Notes: generated by a model not told the origin, from the letters alone. Positions 16,390-26,635 are shown, counted from the first letter of the stretch. The stretch: 64,000 nt of DNA from Sideroxyarcus sp. (GCA_030652215.1 JAUSBC010000017.1:1-64000), one strand, 5' to 3'. Numbers and translations: made by a program.

Positions 16390-19300
16390 CTATGAGTAGA
16401 CAACTTTTACGTTGTCCACTCCGCACATCGTGCGCAGCCCCTCCAGCAGTTCGTCCGGCAAGGTGACCTGCCAGGCATCGCCCAGACGCAGCGGCGCGCT
16501 GCCGATCAGGTTGCGGTAATTGATCTGCACCGGGCATTTGCCGCCACAGTAGGGTTTCAGGATTTCGGCCAGTTGCGGAACGCGTATCTTGTCGTCCATG
16601 GAACAGAAGATGTCCAGGCGTTTGGCGAACACGGCTCGCGCCGAGGCAAAGTCGTACAACTCCTCCGCCGTGATGCGCATGTTGCCGGAATAATCGTCCA
16701 TATTGGCTTTGCCGTTCACCACCAGCAGCTCATCGTCGCGTATCCAGGGCCGGCTCGCCTCGTAAATGTCGTTGAACACGGTCATTTCCAGTTGCGCGCT
16801 GCCGTCGTCGAGCGTAATCACGGCCATCTTGCCGCGGCGCGTCTGCAGGATGCGCACGCCGTTCACCATTCCCGCCAGCACCAGCGATTTCGCATTATTG
16901 CGCCGTCCGCCGCCCCCGCCATAATTCCCATTGCCGGAACTCGGCGCGGGAAGCAGATCCGGCGTGATATCCACCAGCCTGTGCTTCACGAAATGCGACA
17001 ACTCGGCCGCAAACTCCTGATACGGATGCCCGCTCAGGTAGAAACCCAGTGCGGTCTTTTCCTGCGCGAGCTGTTCGCGCATTTTCCAGCGCGGCACGTC
17101 CGCCATCTGCACCGGCATGGCGTGCGCTTCGTCGTCGCCGACCAGGCTGTTCTGGTTCGCCGCGCGCGCTTTCTGCTCTGCGCTGCCCAGCGCCGCATCC
17201 AGCGAGGCAAGCAACTGGTAGCGGTGATCGTTGATCTTGTCGAACGCACCCGCCCTGATCAGGGCCTCGATAGAGCGGCGGTTCACGATGCGCTTGTCCA
17301 CGCGGTGGCAGAAATCGAACAGATCCTTGAACGGCCCTGCCGCGCGCGCCGCGACGATGTTTTCCACCGCGTTCTCGCCCGTGCCCTTGATCGCGCCAAG
17401 ACCGTAGGCAATCGTTTTTTCATCCACGGGAGCGAAACGAAAGCCCGACGAATTGACATCCGGCGGCAAGATGGCAACACCCTGCTGCACCGTATCCTGA
17501 TAGAAGAAACTGACCTTGTCGGTGTTGACCATTTCCGAGGTCATGGTCGACGCCATGAACGCGGCGGGATAGTGACACTTGAGATACGCGGTCTGATAAG
17601 CGACCACCGAATACGCGGCAGCGTGCGATTTGTTGAAGCCGTAGCCCGCGAACTTCTCCATCGTGTCGAAGATCTCGTTCGCTTTCTTCTCTTCGATGTT
17701 GTTCTTCGCCGCGCCTGCAACAAAAATGCTGCGCTGCTCGGCCATCTCCTCGGCCTTCTTCTTGCCCATCGCGCGGCGCAGCATGTCGGCGCCGCCCAGC
17801 GTATAGCCCGCCACCACCTGCGCCGCCTGCATCACCTGCTCCTGGTACACCATGATGCCGTAAGTGCTACCGACCACTTTTTCCAGCAGCGGATGCGGCA
17901 TGATCACCTGCTGGCGCCCGTGCTTGCAGTTGATGTAATCGGGAATGAAATCCATCGGGCCGGGACGGTACAGCGCGTTCAGGGCGATCAGGTCGTCGAT
18001 GCAATCCGGCTTGGCCTTGATCAGCGTGTCCTTCATGCCGCGCGACTCGAACTGGAACACGGCCGTCGTGTTCGCGTTCTTGAATACCTTGTCGTAGGTC
18101 GGCTTGTCGTCGAGGGGGATGGTGTCGATGTTAAAGTTCTGCGTTCCTTCGACACCCGAACCTTTGATATAGCGCACCGCCCAATCAATAATCGTCAGCG
18201 TGCGCAAGCCCAGAAAGTCGAACTTCACCAGGCCGACCGCTTCGACGTCGTCCTTGTCGTACTGGCTGACAGTGCTCTCACTGCCCTCGGCGCAATACAG
18301 CGGACAGAAGTCGGTGAGTTTGCCGGGCGCGATCAACACACCGCCCGCGTGCATGCCGACGTTGCGCGTCATGTCTTCCAGGCGCTCGCCCAGCTCCATC
18401 AACTCATCCACGCCGTCTTCGCTGGCGATGATGGCGTTGAACTCCGGCTCCATCTCTCGAGCCTTCGCCAACGACACCGGCTTCACGCCGTCCAGCGGCA
18501 CCAGTTTGGAGAGCCGGTCGCACAGGCCGTAGGGGAAATCAAGCACGCGGCCGACGTCGCGGATCACGCCCTTGGAGGCCATGGTGCCGAAGGTGGCGAT
18601 CTGCGACACGTTCTGCTGGCCGTAATGGTGGCGCACATACTCAATGACGCGCTCGCGCCCGTCCTGGCAGAAGTCCACGTCGAAGTCGGGCATGGAGACG
18701 CGTTCGGGATTCAGGAAGCGCTCGAACAGCAGTTCGTAACGCAGCGGATCGAGGTCGGTGATGCCCAGCGAATATGCGACCAGCGAACCCGCACCGGAAC
18801 CGCGCCCCGGCCCCACCGGCACGCCATTGGGGAATTTCTCGTCGCGGAAGGATTTCGCCCAGCGGATGAAGTCGGCCACGATCAGGAAGTAGCCGGGGAA
18901 CTTCATGTTGATGATGGTGTTGACCTCGAAATCCAGCCGCGCCTGGTATTCCGGCATCTTCGCCGCGCGCTGCGCCTCGTCGGGATAGAGCTGCTGCATG
19001 CGCTGTTCCAGACCGCGCTGCGATTCGCTGCGCAGGAAATCGTCCAGCGATTCGCCGTTGGGTGTGGGAAAGTCGGGCAGGAAGTTCTTGCCGAGACGCA
19101 GCGAGATGTTGCAGCGCTTGGCAATCTCCACGCTGTTCTGCAGCGCCTCCGGCAGATCGGCGAACAGTTTCGCCATCTCGGCCTGCGACTTGAAATATTG
19201 CTGATCGGTGAATAGCTTCGCGCGACGTTTGTCGTTCAGCACATAGCCCTCGGCGATGCACACGCGCGCCTCGTGCGCCTTGAAATCGTCACGGGTCATG

Positions 19301-19908
19301 AACTGCACCGGGTGCGTGGCCACCACCGGCAACGCCAGTTCCGCGGCCAGCTTCACCGTGTCGCGCAGGTGTTGCTCTTCGCGCGGCGCGCCGTAGCGCT
19401 GCACTTCCAGATAGAAACGGTTGGGGAACAGCCCGGCATATTCCTGCGCGGCGACCTTCGCGCTCGCCGCATTGCCGTTCATCAGCGTGGCCCCGACTTC
19501 GCCCAAGTGCGCCCCGGACAGCGCGATCAAACCGTCCGCTCCCGCGCGCAGCCATTCCTTGCGAATTTCGGGACGGCCGCGATACTGGTTTTCCAGATAC
19601 GCCTGCGTGATCAGTTCGCACAGGCGCAAATAACCGGCATGGGATTGGCACAACAGCAACAAACGGTAGGGCTGGTCGCGCACCGCGTCGTTGGTCACGA
19701 ACATGTCGCAGCCAACAATGGGCTTGATGCCCGCACCACGCGTTTCCTTGTAAAACTTGACTAAACCGAAGACGTTGGATAAGTCAGTGAGCGCTAACGC
19801 CGGCATGGCGTCCGCCTTCGCCGCCCCTACCGCTTCACCAATGCGCACGATACCGTCGGCGATGGAATACTCGCTATGAAGACGGAGGTGAACGAAGGAG
19901 GGTTGCAT
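16390..19908 (-). CDS. dnaE: DNA polymerase III subunit alpha
   Basis: 1172 aa; MQPSFVHLRLHSEYSIADGIVRIGEAV, VGPGRGSGAGSLVAYSLGITDLDPLRYELLFERFLNPERVSMPDFDVDFCQDGRERVIEYV. Confidence 0.97.
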   Translation of the reverse strand: MQPSFVHLRLHSEYSIADGIVRIGEAVGAAKADAMPALALTDLSNVFGLVKFYKETRGAGIKPIVGCDMFVTNDAVRDQPYRLLLLCQSHAGYLRLCELITQAYLENQYRGRPEIRKEWLRAGADGLIALSGAHLGEVGATLMNGNAASAKVAAQEYAGLFPNRFYLEVQRYGAPREEQHLRDTVKLAAELALPVVATHPVQFMTRDDFKAHEARVCIAEGYVLNDKRRAKLFTDQQYFKSQAEMAKLFADLPEALQNSVEIAKRCNISLRLGKNFLPDFPTPNGESLDDFLRSESQRGLEQRMQQLYPDEAQRAAKMPEYQARLDFEVNTIINMKFPGYFLIVADFIRWAKSFRDEKFPNGVPVGPGRGSGAGSLVAYSLGITDLDPLRYELLFERFLNPERVSMPDFDVDFCQDGRERVIEYVRHHYGQQNVSQIATFGTMASKGVIRDVGRVLDFPYGLCDRLSKLVPLDGVKPVSLAKAREMEPEFNAIIASEDGVDELMELGERLEDMTRNVGMHAGGVLIAPGKLTDFCPLYCAEGSESTVSQYDKDDVEAVGLVKFDFLGLRTLTIIDWAVRYIKGSGVEGTQNFNIDTIPLDDKPTYDKVFKNANTTAVFQFESRGMKDTLIKAKPDCIDDLIALNALYRPGPMDFIPDYINCKHGRQQVIMPHPLLEKVVGSTYGIMVYQEQVMQAAQVVAGYTLGGADMLRRAMGKKKAEEMAEQRSIFVAGAAKNNIEEKKANEIFDTMEKFAGYGFNKSHAAAYSVVAYQTAYLKCHYPAAFMASTMTSEMVNTDKVSFFYQDTVQQGVAILPPDVNSSGFRFAPVDEKTIAYGLGAIKGTGENAVENIVAARAAGPFKDLFDFCHRVDKRIVNRRSIEALIRAGAFDKINDHRYQLLASLDAALGSAEQKARAANQNSLVGDDEAHAMPVQMADVPRWKMREQLAQEKTALGFYLSGHPYQEFAAELSHFVKHRLVDITPDLLPAPSSGNGNYGGGGGRRNNAKSLVLAGMVNGVRILQTRRGKMAVITLDDGSAQLEMTVFNDIYEASRPWIRDDELLVVNGKANMDDYSGNMRITAEELYDFASARAVFAKRLDIFCSMDDKIRVPQLAEILKPYCGGKCPVQINYRNLIGSAPLRLGDAWQVTLPDELLEGLRTMCGVDNVKVVYS

Positions 19909-20074
19909 GATGACCGCGATAAAAATCCGGCCGGAATTTTACCACTGCGATGCATCAGTCACGGAAGAAATTGCCACGCGGAATAATACGCTTGACGGCT
20001 TTGAGCCGCGCAGCTATTGGGCTTTCGGCCTGCATATGTGCGGAACACGCGTCCCTGACGGACCACAGTGCAGC

Positions 20075-20476
20075 TTACGATTGTTTTACGCTTAGCAAAT
20101 ATGGAATGCTGACAAAGGCGTGGCGAGCCGGGTCAAAATCCTTGCTGTTGCGCGTCACCAACAGCAATTGACGGTTGATTGCTACCGCAGCCTGCAAGGC
20201 ATCCGGCAACTTCCAGCGATGTTCTCGCCGCAAGCTTGCTGCCAGATCTGCATCCTCTTCCGTCAAATGATAAGTTGGGAAAAGACTGAGAAAAGCTTTC
20301 GCCGAAACCTCGTCTGCAGGATCGAAACCTGTCAGCACTTCGGCTCGTGTGATGACGGAAATTGATGCCGTCTCACTGTTTTCCAACAGAAATTGAGTCG
20401 CTTCCGATCTCCCATTGAAATGGTCGATCAAAATAACTGAATCCAGAAGGTAATTGCACTTCAACGCCCGCTCCAT
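20075..20476 (-). CDS. PIN-domain (VapC-like) toxin
   Basis: 133 aa with NYLLDSVILIDHF, ISVITRAEVLTGF, WKLPDALQAAVAI, LVTRNSKDF acidic motifs; overlaps upstream RHH gene by 16 bp. Confidence 0.8.
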   Translation of the reverse strand: MERALKCNYLLDSVILIDHFNGRSEATQFLLENSETASISVITRAEVLTGFDPADEVSAKAFLSLFPTYHLTEEDADLAASLRREHRWKLPDALQAAVAINRQLLLVTRNSKDFDPARHAFVSIPYLLSVKQS

Positions 20477-20703
20477 TCATCGCGCAGACGCTGCTGGGCA
20501 ATCAGCCCGTCCTCACCCTGCCGAATGCCGCTGGTGAGTCGCGCCAATTCCTCGAAAGATTGCGTTCCCCGAGCTTCCGCTTTCTTGCGATAAAGCTGCA
20601 ATGCTCTACGCACCACTTCCGTTTGCGGAACGCGCTCTACTTCGGCTCGGTGGGCGAGCCAGTCCCGTTCCTCGGGTTCCAGACTAATAGTAGTGCGTTG
20701 CAT
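20461..20703 (-). CDS. Ribbon-helix-helix-like antitoxin
   Basis: 80 aa MQRTTISLEPEERDWLAHRAEVERVPQTEVVRRALQLYRKK; immediately upstream of the PIN toxin. Confidence 0.7.
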   Translation of the reverse strand: MQRTTISLEPEERDWLAHRAEVERVPQTEVVRRALQLYRKKAEARGTQSFEELARLTSGIRQGEDGLIAQQRLRDEWSGR

Positions 20704-20706
20704 GAT

Positions 20707-20811
20707 TTAACTCCCTAGCCATGTAAGTAGCGGGAACATGTTATCAATCCGCACGGCATTTGCATACCCAACCAATTCCTGATGCTTATCGTCCATAGTC
20801 GGCAAACTCAT
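20707..20811 (-). CDS. 34-aa small ORF directly upstream of the antitoxin
   Basis: MSLPTMDDKHQELVGYANAVRIDNMFPLLTWLGS stop; GAGG upstream of ATG; ends 3 bp before the antitoxin start. Below ORF-track length cut-off. Confidence 0.35.
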   Translation of the reverse strand: MSLPTMDDKHQELVGYANAVRIDNMFPLLTWLGS

Positions 20812-20821
20812 TTCAGTTCCC

Positions 20822-21883
20822 TCACCCCACCCTGACCCGAGCCTCCCACTCCTTGATCAGGCTGAACCCCACCGCCAGCAATACGGGGCCGATGAAAATG
20901 CCGACGAAGCCGAAGGCCAGCACGCCGCCCATGACGCCGAACAGGCCCAGAATGAACGGCAGGTTGCTGCTGCGGCTGATGAGTATGGGTTTCACGACGT
21001 TGTCCACGCTGCTGATCAGCAGGAATCCCCACAGCAGCATGAAGATGCCCCAGCCCACTTCCCCCTGAAAGAACAGCCATGCGGCCGCAGCGCCCCATAT
21101 CAGCGGCGGTCCAACGGGAATCAGGGAAAACAGGGTGGTGACCACGCCGAGCAGCAAAGGCGCGGGCACGCCCGCGATGGCAAAACCGATAGTGGCGACG
21201 AAACCCTGTGCCAGTGCGGTGCCCACCATGCCGTACATGACCCCGCGCACCGTGCTGTTGACGATATCCAGAACGCTCCCGGAGTTGTTGCCGACCAGAT
21301 GCGCCACTGCCACGGTGGCGAATCCCGCCAGAGCCAGACCTTGGCGATAGAGGAAGAAACTGATGAAGGCGGCCAGACTCATTTCCACCACCCCCTGCCC
21401 GAGCATGATACCGCCCGCCAGCAGGAAATCCTTGGTGGGCTCCAACAGGCGCCGTCCCAGTGCGGCCAATTCGGTCTTGCTGCCGGCGACCAGATTCCAG
21501 TAGGCATCTGCCGATGCGCCGATAAGCGGCAGATCCTTGAGCCAGACGGGTGCTTCCGGCGGCCCGCTCTCGACGACCTGTTGGACCGCGTCGTATGTGG
21601 AGGTGACGTTATCGGCCAGGTTGTAAGCCACCAGCGCCATCGGCAGGATAAGCAGCAACACCAGCGACAGCGTCATCGTCAGCGCGGCCAGGTTTTCCCT
21701 GTCCTTCAGCCTATGCAGCAATTTGAGGTAAAGCGGCCAGGTCGTGATGCAGACCACGGCGGCAAGCAGCGTCGCAGTCAGGAACGGCTTTAGCACCAGA
21801 AAGCAGCCTCCCACCAGCAAGACCACGGCGACAAGTTGGGCAATATATTCGTAGCGTTTTTCCACGGGGTGTAGCCTTTTCAA
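20822..21883 (-). CDS. AI-2E family transporter (YdiK/PerM-like)
   Basis: 353 aa, N-terminal paired TM segments, C-terminal GFLLISSVDNVVKPILISRSSNLPFILGLFGVMGGVLAFGFVGIFIGPVLLAVG. Confidence 0.85.
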   Translation of the reverse strand: MKRLHPVEKRYEYIAQLVAVVLLVGGCFLVLKPFLTATLLAAVVCITTWPLYLKLLHRLKDRENLAALTMTLSLVLLLILPMALVAYNLADNVTSTYDAVQQVVESGPPEAPVWLKDLPLIGASADAYWNLVAGSKTELAALGRRLLEPTKDFLLAGGIMLGQGVVEMSLAAFISFFLYRQGLALAGFATVAVAHLVGNNSGSVLDIVNSTVRGVMYGMVGTALAQGFVATIGFAIAGVPAPLLLGVVTTLFSLIPVGPPLIWGAAAAWLFFQGEVGWGIFMLLWGFLLISSVDNVVKPILISRSSNLPFILGLFGVMGGVLAFGFVGIFIGPVLLAVGFSLIKEWEARVRVG

Positions 21884-22084
21884 TGCATTGGGATTTGGAG
21901 CGATGCAATCATAGCGACTATCCGCCCGGTCTGGCCACGATTATGGCCGGGCCCGCCGCACCCGACATTTCCGGTGCATGCACACAGGCAAGCATTATTG
22001 GGTACACTGCGCGCCCGGCGCATGGTTCGCCGGGCTGGGAGCAGGTTCGAATCTGCACCGGTACGTCACGCAAGGAGGCAGGGA

Positions 22085-22501
22085 ATGAAGCGGGCAGTGT
22101 TACTACTGTTGATGTTGGGAATGAGTCCGGCGCAGGCGGGTACCGAAAAGCCACCGTCGGCCGGCTATGTCAAATGGCAGGAAGAGTGCGGCAGCTGCCA
22201 CGTCGCCTATCCCCCACATATGCTATCGCCCGAGAACTGGCAAAGCCTGATGGGTGGGCTGGACAAGCACTTCGGCTCGAATGCCGTGCTGGACACCCGC
22301 GACAACAAAAAGATACTCGATTTTCTGAAACGCTTTGCGGGCAGCGGCGAGAAATACGCTGCCAGCAGCCTGCGCATCAGCGACACGCCGTGGTTCAGGC
22401 GCGAACATCGCAGCATCGCAGCCAAGGAGTGGACCAATCCGGATGTGAGAAGCCGGTCGAACTGCTCTGCCTGTCACGGGAAAAACGTGCTGGGAAGCTG
22501 A
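22085..22501 (+). CDS. Diheme cytochrome c-like periplasmic protein
   Basis: Signal peptide MKRAVLLLLMLGMSPAQA; two CxxCH sites (CGSCH, CSACH); GGAGG RBS upstream. ORF-track start at 21974 is overlong. Confidence 0.8.
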   Translation: MKRAVLLLLMLGMSPAQAGTEKPPSAGYVKWQEECGSCHVAYPPHMLSPENWQSLMGGLDKHFGSNAVLDTRDNKKILDFLKRFAGSGEKYAASSLRISDTPWFRREHRSIAAKEWTNPDVRSRSNCSACHGKNVLGS

Positions 22502-22530
22502 GCCGGCAAAGAACGCCGGCCCCGGAAGGT

Positions 22531-22803
22531 CTAGTGGGTCTCGGCCTTGTTCCGCTCGCGATACACGCGCTCTATCGAGACGCACAGAATGGCGACATCC
22601 TGCAGGTGCAAATCGGGGAATGCGTCGTGCAATACGACGCGCAGAAAATGCGCCGGTCCGCCGGTATGCGCTTCCTGCGCCGAATCGAGTACGGGATAGG
22701 CGACCATATAGGCTTGCTCGAAAATCTCGCGCAGATACGGCCGGGTGCGGCGCTCCGAACCATCATGCGGGGTTGCGGCATCTTTGTCGTTCGATCCAGT
22801 CAT
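22531..22803 (-). CDS. Hypothetical protein (90 aa)
   Basis: Convergent with the cytochrome gene; no family recognised. Confidence 0.4.
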   Translation of the reverse strand: MTGSNDKDAATPHDGSERRTRPYLREIFEQAYMVAYPVLDSAQEAHTGGPAHFLRVVLHDAFPDLHLQDVAILCVSIERVYRERNKAETH

Positions 22804-22906
22804 TGCGGAATCCTCATTGCATTTAGCTCTGACACCCTAACCACCTGCCGCTGCTTCGTCAATACGTTAGCGGTATTAAACCAAAATACCGTAAGTTGAG
22901 GGGGTT

Positions 22907-22994
22907 GTAGGTGCGAATTTACCTCGCAGAGGTTCTTGTACCCTTTAGGGATTCGCACGCTCAACAAGTTATGCGCGAATAAACTCGCACCTAC
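22907..22994. repeat. GTAG-bounded REP-like inverted element, second family
   Basis: GTAGGTGCGAATTTA ... TAAACTCGCACCTAC; imperfect inverted repeat with GTAG/CTAC ends. Confidence 0.7.
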
Positions 22995-23105
22995 ACTATT
23001 GATACAACGCATTGGATTTTCAGATATTTCATCTCCAACTACGTGTATTGGGTTAAATCCATCACTCCCTGACCGTATGCTCTACCCATAAACCGGGAGG
23101 GATTG

Positions 23106-23138
23106 TGAAGCTTTCGCGTTGCATCCGCGAAAGCTTCA
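23106..23138. repeat. Perfect 13-bp inverted repeat
   Basis: TGAAGCTTTCGCG-ttgcatc-CGCGAAAGCTTCA. Confidence 0.8.
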
Positions 23139-23302
23139 TCCCTTCGGGACCGCCCTCCGGGCGTCCTGCGCGAGCAGCTGGTGGCTGCGGCCGCGCTTTC
23201 GCGCTTAACGTTCGCAAGCTCACGTTAGCCTGCGCCGCAACACGCCATGCGGCGAGTTGTCGAACCCTAGAGGTCTCGTCCACACTTCCACTGCACCAAA
23301 TT

Positions 23303-23330
23303 AAAAAACCGCCCACAGGGGGCGGTTTGT
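23303..23330 (-). terminator. Terminator downstream of tRNA-Ser
   Basis: Minus strand AACAAACCGCCCCCTGTGGGCGGTTTTTTAA. Confidence 0.8.
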
Positions 23331-23335
23331 TAATT

Positions 23336-23425
<90 letters not shown>

Positions 23426-23509
23426 GAATACTACTCCGCTGCACGCCACGAATGTTGCCAGTTGCGTGAGGGCGCGCATTTTACCAGCAACATTTGAATT
23501 TCGGGCAGA

Positions 23510-24889
23510 ATGTTCGTCATGCGCAATCTTCTACCTCTGCAAGTTGCGGTCGCTCTCGCATTGTGTGCCTGGCTCTGGATCAAGACCACCGCCGTGGATC
23601 CCCTGCCGGACTGGCGCTTGGGCGAACTGGTGGTCATCGTGCCGCCCGCCGAAATGGAAACCGAGAATGCCTTCGAAACCGAACTGGCGGAGCAATTTGC
23701 CCTGCAATTGCAGGTAAGACTGAAGGTTATTCCCCTACCGAGCGACCAGGCACTGCCTGCGCTTGTTGCACATATGGCACACATCGCTACCTCCGCGCGC
23801 AGCACGAACGACTACGCTTTACGCTTCGGCAAGGCTTACCAGTCGCTGGATGAGTTGCTGATCTGCCACAGCGTGACACCGAAGGATATAGACGAACTGG
23901 CTGGACGCGAGCTGGTGGTTGCCGCCGGATCGCCGCAGCAAGCCGCCCTGCGCGAGGTGCAACGCGAGCACGACAAGTTGCACTGGAAATCGCGGCGCAA
24001 TACGTCCCCGGCCGAACTGCTGGAAGAAGTTGCCGACGGCAAACTCGACTGCACGGTAGCCAACGAGGAACAACTGGCCTCCTCGCGCAATTTCTATCCC
24101 GGACTGGGTGCTGCGCTGGACATTGGTTCGCCTTCCGAGATGTCCTGGGCATTCACCGGCGACACGCAACTCTTCGACGAAGCACAGCAGTTCTTCGCGC
24201 GCATCAAACAGGACGGCACATTGCGCCAGTTGCTGGACCGCTACTACGGCCACAACGACCGCCTGCAAACGATGGATGCCGAAACGTTTATCGCGCGCAC
24301 GCGCACCGTGCTGCCGCATTACAAGCACTGGTTCAAGGAAGCCGCCGACCTCACGGGCATCGAGTGGCAATTGCTTGCCGCATTGTCGTATCAGGAATCG
24401 CACTGGAATCCGAATGCAACCTCGTACACCAAGGTGCGCGGCATGATGATGCTGACCGAAGAGACCGCCGACCGCATGGGCGTGGAAAACCGCCTTGATG
24501 CGCACAGCAGCATCCTCGCCGGCGCGCGCTATCTGCAATTGCTCAAGGAACAATTGCCGTTGCGCATGAAAGAGGAAGACCGGCTGTGGATGGCGCTGGC
24601 CGCCTACAATCAGGGCATGGGCCATCTGGAGGATGCGCGCATTCTGGCCGGCAAGTCCGGGCTTAATCCTGACGTGTGGGCCGACGTGAAACGCATGATG
24701 CCCCTGCTCTCGCGCCCGTCGTATTACCAGGACACCAAGCACGGCAAGGCGCGCGGCGGCGAAGCGGTGATACTGGTGGAAACCGTGCGCCTGTATCACG
24801 ACATGCTGAAACGTCTGGACGCTCAGGACAGCTTTGCCCAATTACCGCCCGTATTGAAACGCAGCTTCGTCGGCCGCTTGATGGAATAA
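23510..24889 (+). CDS. mltF: Membrane-bound lytic murein transglycosylase F-like protein
   Basis: N-terminal SBP_bac_3-like domain followed by SLT domain (LAALSYQESHWNPNATSYTKVRGMMMLTEETADRMGV). Confidence 0.88.
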   Translation: MFVMRNLLPLQVAVALALCAWLWIKTTAVDPLPDWRLGELVVIVPPAEMETENAFETELAEQFALQLQVRLKVIPLPSDQALPALVAHMAHIATSARSTNDYALRFGKAYQSLDELLICHSVTPKDIDELAGRELVVAAGSPQQAALREVQREHDKLHWKSRRNTSPAELLEEVADGKLDCTVANEEQLASSRNFYPGLGAALDIGSPSEMSWAFTGDTQLFDEAQQFFARIKQDGTLRQLLDRYYGHNDRLQTMDAETFIARTRTVLPHYKHWFKEAADLTGIEWQLLAALSYQESHWNPNATSYTKVRGMMMLTEETADRMGVENRLDAHSSILAGARYLQLLKEQLPLRMKEEDRLWMALAAYNQGMGHLEDARILAGKSGLNPDVWADVKRMMPLLSRPSYYQDTKHGKARGGEAVILVETVRLYHDMLKRLDAQDSFAQLPPVLKRSFVGRLME

Positions 24890-24891
24890 GC

Positions 24892-25680
24892 CTAACCGCG
24901 TTTCGCCAGCAGATAGCGGTTGATCTCCAGCGCAACCGCTGCAGGAGAAAATTTCGGGCTGAGCGCCAGGAATTTGTTCACCATCCCCGGCACCACCACC
25001 GCGCTCCCGCGCATCACCCCCCGATAGCCCGCAAGCGCCACCTCGCGCGCCTCCATCGGCTTCGACCAATGAAACAGGCGCGTTTCCTGCGCCCCGGCCG
25101 TTGACTCAAATTCGGTGCGCGTCGGCCCCGGGCACAGCACGGTGACGCTGACGCCGGTGCCGCGCAACTCGCGCCGGATACCGCGCGAAAAGGACAACAC
25201 ATAGCTCTTGCTGGCGTAGTACGCCGCCATGCCCGGACCGCCCGGCTGAAATCCGGCCAGCGATGCAACATTGAGTATCCGGCCATGCTTCCTGGCGATC
25301 ATCCCCGGCAACACATGGCGCGTGAGCAAGGTCATGCCGGCAATGTTGAGCTGCAGCATACGTTCGATGGCCTCAGGCGCCTCCTCGGCAAAGTTCCCCG
25401 ATACCCCCACACCCGCGTTATTCACCAGCAAGTCGATATCCGGCTCGATGGCGGCGATTGCCTTCCATAACGCCTCCCCTGCAAACGGCTGCGCCATATC
25501 CATCCCGACTACGCTCGCTGTAATGCCGTACATCTTGTGCAGATCGTCGGCCAGCTTTTGCAGACGCTCGACGCGGCGCGCCGTCAAGATCAGGTCGTAA
25601 CCGTAAGCCGCCAGCATCGGGGCCAGTTCCATGCCGATGCCGCTGGATGCGCCGGTGATCACTGCTGTTTTTCTATTCAT
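24892..25680 (-). CDS. SDR-family short-chain dehydrogenase
   Basis: TGASSGIGMELA, NNAGVG, YYASKSYVLSFSRGI motifs. Confidence 0.88.
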   Translation of the reverse strand: MNRKTAVITGASSGIGMELAPMLAAYGYDLILTARRVERLQKLADDLHKMYGITASVVGMDMAQPFAGEALWKAIAAIEPDIDLLVNNAGVGVSGNFAEEAPEAIERMLQLNIAGMTLLTRHVLPGMIARKHGRILNVASLAGFQPGGPGMAAYYASKSYVLSFSRGIRRELRGTGVSVTVLCPGPTRTEFESTAGAQETRLFHWSKPMEAREVALAGYRGVMRGSAVVVPGMVNKFLALSPKFSPAAVALEINRYLLAKRG

Positions 25681-25740
25681 TCGCTTACTCCTTGTTTGTG
25701 CTCGCTGCGATGCTGATGCACCGGGTTTTTCCTCGCTGAA

Positions 25741-26481
25741 TTACATCTGCCGAAACAAATGCGCATAGCTGCGGCTCACCGCGACTTTCTCCGGCCTGTC
25801 GCGCAGGGTAAGCGTCACCTTGCCAAGCAAGTCGTGGTGCGCGGAGACGACCTGTTTCGCGTTGACTATCGTGCCGCGATGCACCTGCCAGAACTGTTCT
25901 GCATCGAGCTGTTCGATCAGTTCCTTGAGCGGTGTACGCAGCAGCAACTCCGCATCGCGCGTCAGCACGGTGGTGTATTTGTCTGCGGACTGGAAATAGC
26001 ACACCTCTTCCACCGCCACCATGCGCACCGACTGCCCGACCTGGATGCGCAGCCAGTGCAGCGGCTCCGGCCTGGCGGGCGTCGCAAGCAGTTGCTGCAG
26101 GCGCGCCAGCAGCGCGTCCGGCGCGAACATGCTGCGCTGCTTCAGGCGTTCGACACAGCGCTCCAGACGCTCGTCGGAAACCGGCTTGAGCAGGTAATCC
26201 ACCGCCGCCTGCTCGAAGGCCTGCACCGCATGGTCGTCGAACGCGGTGACGAACACCAGACGGCAATCGGCTGCCGCCGCCCGCGCCGCATCCAACCCGC
26301 TCTGCCCCGGCATGCGGATGTCGAGAAAAGCGATATCGGGTTTGAGTTCCTGCAGCGCCTGCGCGGCCGCCATGCCGTCGTGCAGCACGGCTGCAATCTG
26401 CAATTCGGGCCACAACTGCGCCAGGCGGCGGCGCAGGTCTTCTGCTAGATGCTGTTCGTCGTCGGCGATGATGGCTTTCAT
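25741..26481 (-). CDS. LytTR-family response regulator (AlgR/LytR-like)
   Basis: REC domain (IIADDEQHLAEDL...FLDIRMPG) plus LytTR domain (IQVGQSVRMVAVEEVCYFQSADKYTTVLTRD). Confidence 0.88.
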   Translation of the reverse strand: MKAIIADDEQHLAEDLRRRLAQLWPELQIAAVLHDGMAAAQALQELKPDIAFLDIRMPGQSGLDAARAAAADCRLVFVTAFDDHAVQAFEQAAVDYLLKPVSDERLERCVERLKQRSMFAPDALLARLQQLLATPARPEPLHWLRIQVGQSVRMVAVEEVCYFQSADKYTTVLTRDAELLLRTPLKELIEQLDAEQFWQVHRGTIVNAKQVVSAHHDLLGKVTLTLRDRPEKVAVSRSYAHLFRQM

Positions 26482-26488
26482 ACTGCCT

Positions 26489-26615
26489 CGTCATTCCGGC
26501 GAAGACCGGAATCCAGTTGAATTGAGTAATTCTTGCGCAGCAAGGCAAGTTCGTTGTTTTGTCCTCTACACGGTTTGTGTTTTATTGCTGGATTCCGGCC
26601 TTCGCCGGAATGACG
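26489..26615. mobile_element. ~127-bp MITE-like element with 28-bp terminal inverted repeats, copy 1
   Basis: CGTCATTCCGGCGAAGACCGGAATCCAG ... CTGGATTCCGGCCTTCGCCGGAATGACG. Confidence 0.75.
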
Positions 26616-26635
26616 GATTTGCGTTTTTCTGAAGT

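Noticed and set aside
16573-19215. 880-aa plus-strand ORF opposite dnaE
   Set aside because: Exact antisense of a well-conserved dnaE; His/Arg/Gln-rich composition typical of shadow ORFs in GC-rich DNA.
22010-22070. tRNA-like T-arm motif (GCAGGTTCGAATCTGC) upstream of the cytochrome gene
   Set aside because: No matching acceptor, D or anticodon arms could be drawn; likely chance or a degraded fragment.
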